From Formosa sp. Hel1_33_131 (GTDB lineage: Bacteria > Bacteroidota > Bacteroidia > Flavobacteriales > Flavobacteriaceae), in assembly GCA_949499105.1 (NCBI GenBank), contig CATEFX010000045.1, positions 1 through 32,577 on the forward strand: a stretch of DNA of 32,577 nucleotides. The letters are read 5' to 3'. Below, piece after piece: positions 23,247-30,282 of the stretch (position 1 is its first letter; each line of letters starts with the position of its first letter). Below the pieces are notes generated by a model that was not told the origin of the DNA, searched no databases, and worked only from the letters and a program-made list of their open reading frames with translations. The translations under genes were made by a program, and so were the position numbers.

Positions 23247-23900
23247 ATGGATGAATTAGAACTACTGAAAAAAGATTGGGATAAGTCTTCTACGAACTAT
23301 CCAACCCTAAATAATGAACAACTTTATAAATTAATTAATAAGAAATCGTCTTCGATCGTGAAGTGGATTTTCATTATAAGTCTTTTAGAGTTTTCGGCAT
23401 GGACCCTGATTTCATTTCTATTTGATGGTGCTGAGAGTTTAGAAAAAATGAAAAGCTATAATGTTGAACACATTTTTTTTCCTTTGACTATTTTTGGGTA
23501 TTTGGTTCTATTTGTTTTTTTCTATTTGTTTTATAAAAACTACAAAAGTATTTCAGCAACAGACAATACAAAAATGTTGATGGAACAAATTTTAAAAACA
23601 CGTAAAACAGTTAAGCAATACGTGATTTTCAATCTTGGGTTTATGTGTATTTCTATTGTTTTGGGAGTCTATATCGAACTGACAAACAACCCAGAAGTCC
23701 AAACGATGCTTACGAATATCAAATCTGAGGGCGCCAATAATATTTATATATTTTATTTAATAGTTGTGGGATTAAGTGTGCTCGCAATGGCCGTCATTGC
23801 AGCCGTTTTGATAGGGTTTTATTATCTGATTTATGGGCTTTTACTAAAGCGATTGAAATCGAACTACAAAGATTTGAAAGCGCTAGAAAAAGCATTCTAA
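23247..23900 (+). CDS. Membrane protein coupled to the sigma factor, 217 aa
   Basis: Four hydrophobic segments are visible: about 39-59 (IVKWIFIISLLEFSAWTLIS), 75-97, 125-145 (YVIFNLGFMCISIVLGVYI) and 165-195. A soluble N-terminal piece of about 35 aa precedes them (MDELELLKKDWDKS...). The short cytoplasmic N-terminal region plus the sigma partner immediately upstream suggests an anti-sigma role, but it has no recognisable anti-sigma domain (no HXXXCXXC zinc motif). Related flavobacterial proteins carry the misleading name beta-carotene monooxygenase. Nothing here supports that. Confidence 0.75.
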   Translation: MDELELLKKDWDKSSTNYPTLNNEQLYKLINKKSSSIVKWIFIISLLEFSAWTLISFLFDGAESLEKMKSYNVEHIFFPLTIFGYLVLFVFFYLFYKNYKSISATDNTKMLMEQILKTRKTVKQYVIFNLGFMCISIVLGVYIELTNNPEVQTMLTNIKSEGANNIYIFYLIVVGLSVLAMAVIAAVLIGFYYLIYGLLLKRLKSNYKDLKALEKAF

Positions 23901-23902
23901 AA

Positions 23903-24700
23903 TTACCAGTTTCTTTTTTTATTAAGAGACTCCGTTTCTATAAGATCTTTTTGAGAAATAACCTTTAAGAATGAAGGATGTTGCTCGATAGCATACTCAA
24001 TTTTTTCTACGATTTGATCGATTGATGTGTTCTCATAATCTATCTCCAAAGGGGCTTTAATTTCCATGGTTTGAAGAATATTTTTCTTCTTTACACGAAT
24101 CCCTTTTTTATCAAATGAACGTCGAAACCCATCAATTACAATCGGCACAACAATAGGCTTGTAGTGTTTAATAATATGAGCCGTTCCTTTTCGAATGGGC
24201 TTAAAAGGCGTTGTGGTTCCTTGTGGGAACGTAATAACCCACCCATCATTTAAGGCTTTATTAATATTAGAAATATCACTCATTTTAACTTGTCGATTGA
24301 CATTTTCGCCAGAAGCGCGCCAAGTACGTTCAATACTTATAGAACCTGCATACGCAAATATTTTTGGAAGTAATCCAGACTTCATCGTCTCCTTAGCAGC
24401 AACAAAATAAACATTCAATTTTGGATCCCACAAATAGCCTACATTTTTAATATTGTCATCGCGCCCACTCAGGGCTGCATTAAATACATGAAACATCGCC
24501 ATCACATCTGCGAAATACGTTTGATGATTAGAAATAAACAAAACGTTGTTCTGAGGTAAATTTCGTAAAATATCAGACCCTTCTATTTGAAGCTCATTAA
24601 ACCCTCGATAGCGTCGGTGACTTAATACACCTGCAAGACGAATGACCCATTTTTTGAGAAATAGATATTGACCGAATATATTTTTTTTTAATAAACCCAT
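23903..24700 (-). CDS. Lysophospholipid (1-acylglycerol-3-phosphate-type) acyltransferase
   Basis: A 265-aa member of the PlsC-like acyltransferase family, acting at the inner membrane in phospholipid or related lipid synthesis. Motif I reads NHQTYFAD, i.e. His59-X5-Asp65 rather than the usual HX4D. Motif III reads FPQGTTTPFKP (158-168), with Gln for the usual Glu in FPEGT. Both changes are together and the surrounding sequence is intact, so this looks like a subfamily trait. Converges with the sigma-factor operon, with two bases between them. The Nudix gene lies 28 bases upstream in the same direction. Confidence 0.88.
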   Translation of the reverse strand: MGLLKKNIFGQYLFLKKWVIRLAGVLSHRRYRGFNELQIEGSDILRNLPQNNVLFISNHQTYFADVMAMFHVFNAALSGRDDNIKNVGYLWDPKLNVYFVAAKETMKSGLLPKIFAYAGSISIERTWRASGENVNRQVKMSDISNINKALNDGWVITFPQGTTTPFKPIRKGTAHIIKHYKPIVVPIVIDGFRRSFDKKGIRVKKKNILQTMEIKAPLEIDYENTSIDQIVEKIEYAIEQHPSFLKVISQKDLIETESLNKKRNW

Positions 24701-24728
24701 ATAGATTGTTGAAATTGGTTTTGCAAAC

Positions 24729-25382
24729 CTACGCTATTTTTTTAAAAATTTTATTTAACATCGTTTTAATTTCCATGAGCATCATCGCCGTAGCCCCCCA
24801 AACAATATGGTTGTTTAATGTAAATGCTGGCACTTCATAAGATAAACCCTCCGCCGATAAAACATCCGACACTACTTCAGAGTTGTCGTTCATAAAATCA
24901 GCTAAAGATACTTCCAGAACCGCATCAACTTCAGATGCTTGAAGCGCAAAAGTTAAGGGTGCATGCGCGACCCCTAAAAAAGGATAAACTTGAAAATTAC
25001 TAGGCGGGATATAAATAGAGGATAATTCCCGTAAAACAGTGATTTGATCGAATGGAACACCAATCTCTTCCCAAGTCTCTCTCAAAGCCGTGGCTTTTAA
25101 AGAAGTATCTTCTGGTTCTGGTTTTCCTCCAGGGAAGCCAATTTGGGCGGAGTGGACGCCTTTGTAGGATTTTCTTAATATTAAAACTAAAAGCGTATCT
25201 CCTTTGTTACTCGGGTAAAATAAGGCAAGTACAGCCGCTAATTTGGCCGTTTTACGATCTTCCTTGTACTGCTCCATTAATTTTTTTCGAAACGAAGGCG
25301 CCATTTTTAACTGCGCCTCTAAGCCTGGTAAACTCTGTTTATTTATTTCAGAAATCGCTTTTTCAAATGCTTTAAATCTCAT
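24729..25382 (-). CDS. Nudix hydrolase, CoA pyrophosphatase type
   Basis: A 217-aa Nudix hydrolase. Seen: the UPF0035/CoAse segment LLVLILRKSYKGVHSAQIGF before the Nudix box, GGKPEPEDTSLKATALRETW with the metal-binding RE..EE (101-106, RETWEEIG), and a C-terminal region PAFTLNNHIVWGATAMML typical of CoA diphosphatases. Likely acts on CoA or its derivatives. Start ATG on the minus strand at 25382. The divergent cyclophilin gene starts 31 bases away, so the two share a very short promoter region. Confidence 0.9.
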   Translation of the reverse strand: MRFKAFEKAISEINKQSLPGLEAQLKMAPSFRKKLMEQYKEDRKTAKLAAVLALFYPSNKGDTLLVLILRKSYKGVHSAQIGFPGGKPEPEDTSLKATALRETWEEIGVPFDQITVLRELSSIYIPPSNFQVYPFLGVAHAPLTFALQASEVDAVLEVSLADFMNDNSEVVSDVLSAEGLSYEVPAFTLNNHIVWGATAMMLMEIKTMLNKIFKKIA

Positions 25383-25412
25383 ATATTACAGTTCTAAAAA
25401 CCAGTGGTCTCC

Positions 25413-26108
25413 ATGCGAATATTAATCATTTTATTTTTAGGTAGTACACTATTTAGTTGTGAAGATAAGAAAACTAAAGTGAATAAAATAGAGACTAAAA
25501 AAAGCTCAACTACACCCCTCACTAAAGAGATTCGTCCAGAAAAAAAAGAATCTGATTTTATTTTGAATGATAAAAATGTGATGGAATTTTTCTTAGCGTA
25601 TGATAAGAAACATTCAGAAACGACTGTAAGAATCACCACTGATTATGGATTAATTGACATTCGATTGTTTGAAGCGACAAAGTTTCACCGCTCCAATTTT
25701 ATTTACCTCACCAAAAAAAAATATTTCGACCAAACACAGTTTTACAGAGTCATTCCCAATTTCGTCATTCAAGGTGGCAATAGCGATGATCGACCTACCT
25801 TGCGAAAACGTCAAAAAATTGGGAAATACTTACTTCCAAATGATCATGACAAAGGCTTCAAACACAATCGTGGAATGGTGAGTATGCCAAGTAGTAGTAT
25901 AGAAAACCCTTATAAACTAGCCTCTCCTTTTGAGTTTTTTATTGTACAACAACAAGGAGGCGCTCATCATTTAGATGGCGATTATACCGTTTTTGGAACC
26001 GTTATAAACGGGATGGATGTGGTCGATAAAATTGCAGCCGTTCCAACAGACGGCTCGGACTGGCCGCTTCAAAATGTATTCATTCGAAAAATTGAAATTT
26101 TAGAATAA
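25413..26108 (+). CDS. Cyclophilin-type peptidyl-prolyl isomerase lipoprotein
   Basis: A 231-aa exported foldase. N-terminus MRILIILFLGSTLFSC with the lipobox Cys16, then a Lys/Glu/Thr-rich linker of about 50 aa, then a cyclophilin domain: TDYGLIDIRLFEATKFHRSN, FYRVIPNFVIQGGN (catalytic Arg plus Q-G-G), PFEFFIVQQQGGAHHLDGDY, and TVFGTVINGMDVVDKIAAVP. The ATG at 25413 is chosen over a GTG at 25404 because it starts the signal peptide cleanly. Probably helps fold envelope proteins. The catalytic FxxxxP.FV.QGG pattern is intact. Confidence 0.92.
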   Translation: MRILIILFLGSTLFSCEDKKTKVNKIETKKSSTTPLTKEIRPEKKESDFILNDKNVMEFFLAYDKKHSETTVRITTDYGLIDIRLFEATKFHRSNFIYLTKKKYFDQTQFYRVIPNFVIQGGNSDDRPTLRKRQKIGKYLLPNDHDKGFKHNRGMVSMPSSSIENPYKLASPFEFFIVQQQGGAHHLDGDYTVFGTVINGMDVVDKIAAVPTDGSDWPLQNVFIRKIEILE

Positions 26109-26165
26109 GTACTAACTTAATTTAAGTACATTGTCAAACGTAACCAATCATTAAAATCTTATCTA

Positions 26166-28301
26166 ATGAAAACACGAATCGCTAACTCTTACGCCAAACT
26201 GCTTGTTTTGAGTCTCATAACGCTTATGACAAGTTGTAAAGAAACTATGAAACCAGAAGATAATTTATTATTACAAAAATGGGAAGGCCCCTATGGCGGC
26301 GTACCTGCATTTGATCAAATGAATGTTAGCGACATTCAAGCCGCCGTTGAAAAAGGCATGGAACTCAACCTTTCTGAGATTGAAGCGATTGCCAATTCAA
26401 GTGACGTAGCAACGTTTGAAAACACCATCGCTGCGATGGAACGATCGGGAGCAGAATTGGACCGCGTTTTTTCGTATTACGGCATCATGAGTTCTAATAT
26501 GTCTTCGCCAGAATTTAGAGACATACAAGCTATATTGGCTCCAAAGCTTTCTGAATTTTCGTCAAGCATCAGTCAAAACAAGGCGCTTTTCAATCGCATT
26601 AAATCGGTTTACGACGCCTCTTTAAAAACGCCCTTAGAAGCCGACCAACAACGGGTGGTCGAACTCACATATAAAGGATTTGAAATGCGTGGTGCAGAGT
26701 TAGATGCCGCAAAAAAAGAACGCTATGCGGCCATTGATAAAGAATTATCGACCCTCTACAATACATTTTCAGATAACGTGCTTCATGATGAAGAAAACTA
26801 TGTGACCTTTTTGAAAGCCGATCAGTTGGACGGACTTTCAGATGGATTCATAAAATCGGCTGCGGCCATTGCTTCCGAAAAAGGAAAAGAAAACCTTTTT
26901 GCGATTACCAATACGCGATCTTCTATGGATCCCTTTTTGACGTACTCAACAAACAGAGCTTTAAGAAAACAGGTTTGGACTAATTATTACTCACGAGGCG
27001 ACAATGGCGATGAATATGACAACAATAGTCTCATTGCTCAAATTCTAAAATTACGTCGGGAACGCGTCGAAATATTAGGGTATAAAAATTATGCCGAATG
27101 GCGGTTACAAGACCGTATGGCAAAAACGCCCGAAAATGCATTGGCTTTAATGGAAGCCGTATGGCCAGCCTCTATTGCGCGTGTTCATGAAGAAGTGGCC
27201 GATATGCAAGCGGTTGCCAATACCAATGGAAATACCATTACCATTGAACCCTGGGATTATCGATTTTATGCCGAAAAAGTTAGAGTTGCAAAATATGATT
27301 TAAACAGTGATGAAGTCAAACAATACCTTCAACTTGATAAACTTAGAGATGCCATGTTTTATGTGGCGGGCCGCTTATTTAATTATGAGTTTACGCCAGT
27401 GCCAGACGGAAGTGTACCCGTATTTCAAGAAGATGTAAAAGTTTGGGAAGTCACTGATAAAGATTCTGGAATACACATTGGACTTTGGTATTTAGATCCG
27501 TATGCACGTCAAGGAAAACGCTCTGGTGCCTGGGCAACCACCTATCGAAGTCATACGACCTTTGATGGCAAAAAAACAGTGTTAGCCTCTAACAACTCTA
27601 ACTTTGTAAAACCTGCAGCGGGCCAAGCCTTATTAGTATCTTGGGATGATGCAACTACCTTTTTTCATGAATTTGGACATGCCTTGCATTTCTTTTCCTC
27701 CAATGTGAAATATCCAACTTTAAATGGCGGTGTCAGAGATTATACAGAATTTCAGTCTCAATTGTTAGAACGCTGGTTATCGACCGATGAAGTCATCAAT
27801 CAATTTTTGGTACATCACGAAACAGGGGCGGTCATTCCTCAAGAATTAGTTGCAAAAATTAAAAAAGCAGCGACTTTTAATCAAGGATTTGATACCACCG
27901 AATATTTAGCGTCTGCCCTAATGGATATGAAGCTTCACCTTGCAGACCCAGAGAATATTGATATTGATGCATTTGAAAAACAAACCTTAGCAGATCTTAA
28001 AATGCCAACCGAACTTCCAATGCGCCATCGCACGCCGCATTTTGGACATGTATTTTCGGGGGAAGGTTATGCGACTGCCTATTATGGTTATATGTGGGCG
28101 GATGTCCTCACGGCCGATGCTGCTGAAGCTTTTCAAGAAGCACCAGCTGGATTTTATGATAAAGAGGTTGCTCAGCGTTTAGTGAAATATTTATTTGAAC
28201 CCAGAAACTCTATGGACCCTGCCGAGGCCTATAAAATGTTTAGAGGACGAGATGCTAAAATTGAAGCCTTAATGCGCGACCGTGGATTCCCTGTGAATTA
28301 A
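26166..28301 (+). CDS. dcp: M3-family peptidyl-dipeptidase lipoprotein (Dcp-like)
   Basis: A 711-aa zinc metallopeptidase of the thimet/Dcp family, removing dipeptides from C-termini of short peptides. Lipoprotein signal LLVLSLITLMTSC with the Cys near residue 24, so it is envelope-bound rather than cytosolic like E. coli Dcp. Seen: zinc motif HEFGH (501-505) in TTFFHEFGHALHFF, the third ligand region DYTEFQSQLLERW, and HFGHVFSGEGYATAYYGYMW near the end. The C-terminus RDRGFPVN and its terminator are duplicated at 30137-30206. Nothing upstream is coupled. Its own 57-base leader region holds a GTACT...AGTAC imperfect palindrome. Confidence 0.93.
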   Translation: MKTRIANSYAKLLVLSLITLMTSCKETMKPEDNLLLQKWEGPYGGVPAFDQMNVSDIQAAVEKGMELNLSEIEAIANSSDVATFENTIAAMERSGAELDRVFSYYGIMSSNMSSPEFRDIQAILAPKLSEFSSSISQNKALFNRIKSVYDASLKTPLEADQQRVVELTYKGFEMRGAELDAAKKERYAAIDKELSTLYNTFSDNVLHDEENYVTFLKADQLDGLSDGFIKSAAAIASEKGKENLFAITNTRSSMDPFLTYSTNRALRKQVWTNYYSRGDNGDEYDNNSLIAQILKLRRERVEILGYKNYAEWRLQDRMAKTPENALALMEAVWPASIARVHEEVADMQAVANTNGNTITIEPWDYRFYAEKVRVAKYDLNSDEVKQYLQLDKLRDAMFYVAGRLFNYEFTPVPDGSVPVFQEDVKVWEVTDKDSGIHIGLWYLDPYARQGKRSGAWATTYRSHTTFDGKKTVLASNNSNFVKPAAGQALLVSWDDATTFFHEFGHALHFFSSNVKYPTLNGGVRDYTEFQSQLLERWLSTDEVINQFLVHHETGAVIPQELVAKIKKAATFNQGFDTTEYLASALMDMKLHLADPENIDIDAFEKQTLADLKMPTELPMRHRTPHFGHVFSGEGYATAYYGYMWADVLTADAAEAFQEAPAGFYDKEVAQRLVKYLFEPRNSMDPAEAYKMFRGRDAKIEALMRDRGFPVN

Positions 28302-28353
28302 AGGATTTATAAAATTAAAAAAAAGCGTATTCGATTGAATACGCTTTTTTTAT
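28284..28353. repeat. 70-base direct repeat, left copy (dcp 3' end plus terminator)
   Basis: Bases 28284-28353 recur at 30137-30206 with two mismatches (28327 G versus A, 28334 A versus G). The repeat starts in the codons for GFPVN and stop of the M3 peptidase and ends after the terminator T tract. The left copy keeps the perfectly paired terminator stem, so it is likely the ancestral one. Confidence 0.95.
28319..28350 (+). terminator. Rho-independent terminator of the M3 peptidase gene
   Basis: Perfect 14-base stem (28319-28332 with 28337-28350; core GCGTATTC / GAATACGC), loop GATT, followed by a run of T. The stem includes flanking A and T tracts, so it can act in both directions. A second, slightly decayed copy is at 30172-30203. 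Confidence 0.9.
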
Positions 28354-28552
28354 GCTCAATATTTATTTGTTTTAAAATACAAGCAACTAATTGTCAAGTT
28401 ATTAGAACGTAAATTGCTGTGGCTATTTTTGGAGATTTAAAAAATATGTCATACGTTTGAGTGATGAAGATCCCGAGTCTAAATCTTTGTAAGCAGCTTA
28501 ACCGAAGTTTAGATATTATTTTATTGAGAATTATAGAACACTTAGAAAACTA

Positions 28553-28595
28553 GAGTGACACAATACACGCCAATTTGGGATGTATTGTGACACTC
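28553..28595. repeat. 15-base inverted repeat with 13-base loop
   Basis: GAGTGACACAATACA (28553-28567) pairs with TGTATTGTGACACTC (28581-28595) at 14 of 15 positions. The loop is CGCCAATTTGGGA. There is no T tract, so it is not a normal terminator. An operator or recombination-site hairpin is possible. Confidence 0.85.
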
Positions 28596-28620
28596 AACAC
28601 AAAATATAAAGGAAATAAAT

Positions 28621-28632
28621 ACCACTAGTGGT
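28621..28632. repeat. Perfect 12-base palindrome ACCACTAGTGGT
   Basis: Self-complementary over its full length, 41 bases before the ATG at 28673. It is followed at 28640-28653 by TACTAGTTAGCCAC, which repeats the CTAGT core. It could be a regulator site for the broken gene or part of the insertion boundary. Confidence 0.7.
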
Positions 28633-28672
28633 TTATATATACTAGTTAGCCACAAGCTAAAAAAAACAAAGA

Positions 28673-29909
28673 ATGACAACAACCGAAGTTAGAAAAATAA
28701 TTGCCAATGCTGTAGAACCAAAATGGTTCAACTCGATAGAAGTAACTATTGAATATGGTCACATTGAATTTTTACAAAACTTTAAAGGTGTTAGTTCTAT
28801 TCATAAATTTTTATCTCAACAGATTAGTGGTTGGGAGAAATATGAGTCAATACCAACTGTACTAAATAGCTCAAAACAACATTTTACTAATCTAAAGAAT
28901 CGCTTAGATAACTTTATTAATGCCCATCAACAACAGACTGAAAATAATCTTCAAAGTTATTGGAGAACCGAACAAAGTCAACTTCAGAGTAATAGTAATT
29001 ATTTCACTTATGATTCAGAATACACTGACTTCTTAATTGACTTAAATACACGTTTGCCGAATTCCATAAATGGAGCATATAATTTCATTATTCAAACAAA
29101 TACTAATCTCAACGATAGAAATCAATTTATTGGTAGTCTGCTTGCTTATGAATTTGACTTAAAAGATAAATCTGATTTAACTCTTCGTAGAAAAAAAGAA
29201 TCTAATTCATTAAGTAAGCTCAAAAATGATTTTCGAGCTCAATTAAGTGAATCTGAAAGTCAATTAACTGAACATCTTACAAATGCAAATAGCGATTACA
29301 AAGATTATGTAAGCAAAATTGACCAATTTAAAACAGGAAAAGAGGTGTTGTTTAATAACTGGTTTTGAAGGTTCGGAAGAAATTACCGGAGTTAAAAATA
29401 AAGTTGAACAATTAGAAAAAATTTATCAAGAAAAACTAAAACTAGAAGAGCCTGCAAAATATTGGGATACTAGAGCTGGGAAATTAAAAACCCAAGGCTG
29501 GATTGCCTTTGTCGCGTTATTAGCTTTTGTTGGAATTGTTATTTGGTCTTTAGGAGAGTTATTATGGAAAGTTCCTGAAGAAATTTATACTAGTTTTTTT
29601 GCCGAAGATAAAAGTGCTGCTATTCGTTGGTCTATTATCTATGTAACATTCATTTCATTTATGGCTTTTTGTATAAGAGCAATAACAAAAGTAATGTTTA
29701 GCTCATTTCATTTGGCAAGAGATTGTGAAGAACGTCATACATTAACTTACTTTTATTTGTCATTGCTAAAAGACTCTAAAGTAGATGAAAAAGACAGACA
29801 GTTAATAATGCAATCTTTGTTTAGTAGAGCGGATTCTGGATTATTAAAAGATGATTCTGGACCAACAATGCCTAATGATTTAGCTGGCAAACTATTTGGA
29901 GGAAAATAA
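28673..29909 (+). pseudogene. Frameshifted membrane protein gene (DUF6161-like)
   Basis: One gene of about 411 codons split by one extra base. The first frame (28673-29368) ends ...KEVLFNNWF then stop. The second frame contains GFEGSEEITGVKNKVEQLEK and runs to 29909. Removing one T from the TTTT at 29363-29366 joins them as NNWF-EGSEEI. The N-terminal part is soluble and coiled-coil-rich (Gln/Asn/Leu-rich helices, residues 50-225). The C-terminal part has two membrane spans (TQGWIAFVALLAFVGIVIWS and IRWSIIYVTFISFMAF) and ends with LFSRADSGLLKDDSGPTMPN, which I associate with the DUF6161 family, tentatively. Function unknown. A sequencing error in the homopolymer cannot be excluded. Confidence 0.8.
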
Positions 29910-30010
29910 AAGCCAGTGGCTAACAATGGCTATAATTAATACGGGTTTTAGTGCTTAAACCAAAGTTTAGAGCTTTTAACCAAGTCCCCCTGATGCTGCT
30001 AGTTTACGCT

Positions 30011-30116
30011 GCCGCTAAGTTGTACTTAGTGGCGTCAAAGATTGGCAGGTCTAGCTTGAAGTAAATATAAAAATTATTTTCAGCTAGTTTACGGCCACTA
30101 AGCGCAGCTTAGCGGT
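30011..30116. repeat. Pair of palindromes arranged as an inverted repeat
   Basis: Hairpin A (30011-30033) is GCCGCTAAG-TTGTA-CTTAGTGGC. Hairpin B (30094-30116) is GCCACTAAG-CGCAG-CTTAGCGGT. The reverse complement of A matches B at 19 of 23 positions, so each is a near-palindrome and the two also pair with each other across about 60 bases. Both are preceded by GCTAGTTTACG within a few bases. Confidence 0.85.
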
Positions 30117-30136
30117 AGCAGGAGACTTTGCGCAAC

Positions 30137-30206
30137 GGATTCCCTGTGAATTAAAGGATTTATAAAATTAAAAAAAAGCATATTCGGTTGAATACGCTTT
30201 TTTTAT
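30137..30206. repeat. 70-base direct repeat, right copy
   Basis: Copy of 28284-28353. Just upstream, TTGCGCAAC joins it so that the frame reads LRNGFPVN then stop, close to the RDRGFPVN end of the M3 peptidase. The homology therefore extends a few codons past the 70 bases and the copy is a remnant of a peptidase 3' end. Confidence 0.93.
30172..30203 (+). terminator. Decayed second copy of the dcp terminator
   Basis: Stem GCATATTC / GAATACGC with loop GGTT and a following T tract. One stem pair is lost compared with 28319-28350. It lies upstream of oxyR and would still stop transcripts leaving the inserted segment. Confidence 0.75.
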
Positions 30207-30258
30207 ACACATACAGTAAAAATCTATTGAAATACACCTAATTAATAGTTTTTATTGA

Positions 30259-30266
30259 TAGCTTTG
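30259..30266 (+). promoter_or_regulatory. -7 promoter element for oxyR (TAGCTTTG)
   Basis: Perfect TAnnTTTG box, 16 bases before the oxyR ATG at 30283. No TTG at the usual -33 distance was found. Confidence 0.5.
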
Positions 30267-30282
30267 TACAAACCCTATACGC

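Larger units (their letters stand above)
28302..28672. other. Non-coding stretch with palindromes upstream of the broken gene
   Basis: After the terminator (28319-28350) no convincing reading frame is seen. It holds a short motif GCTTAACCGAAGTTTAGA (28496-28513) that recurs with one indel and one change as GCTTAAACCAAAGTTTAGA (29953-29971) on the other side of the gene. It also holds a long inverted repeat (28553-28595), a perfect 12-base palindrome (28621-28632) and GTTAGCCAC (28645-28653), whose inverted copy follows the gene. Confidence 0.7.
28354..30136. mobile_element. Inserted segment bounded by 70-base direct repeats
   Basis: About 1.78 kb lying between the two repeat copies (unit length 1853 bases). 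It holds one broken gene (28673-29909) with long non-coding flanks rich in palindromes, unlike the rest of this tightly packed window. Nothing like a transposase or integrase is present. Interpretation as a gene cassette or a site-specific insertion into the dcp 3' end is inference. Tandem duplication followed by replacement is an alternative. Confidence 0.6.
29910..30282. other. Non-coding stretch between the broken gene and oxyR
   Basis: Begins with GTGGCTAAC (29916-29924), the inverted counterpart of 28645-28653. It holds the paired hairpins at 30011-30033 and 30094-30116, an 11-base direct repeat GCTAGTTTACG (29998 and 30083), the palindrome TTGCGCAA (30128-30135), and the second repeat copy with its terminator. 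The oxyR promoter occupies the last 70 bases. No reading frame of note. Confidence 0.75.

Noticed and set aside
23247..23900. Beta-carotene monooxygenase annotation carried by similar proteins
   Set aside because: No iron-binding histidines or carotenoid oxygenase features are visible. The protein is a plain four-span membrane protein.
26106..26127. GTACT...AGTAC imperfect palindrome upstream of the M3 peptidase
   Set aside because: Only five outer pairs match, with mismatches inside. Could arise by chance in AT-rich DNA.
29319..29400. Two separate overlapping genes at 28673-29368 and 29319-29909
   Set aside because: The second frame's first residues are an out-of-frame reading of the first. 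Removing one T gives a continuous protein, so one frameshifted gene explains the data better.
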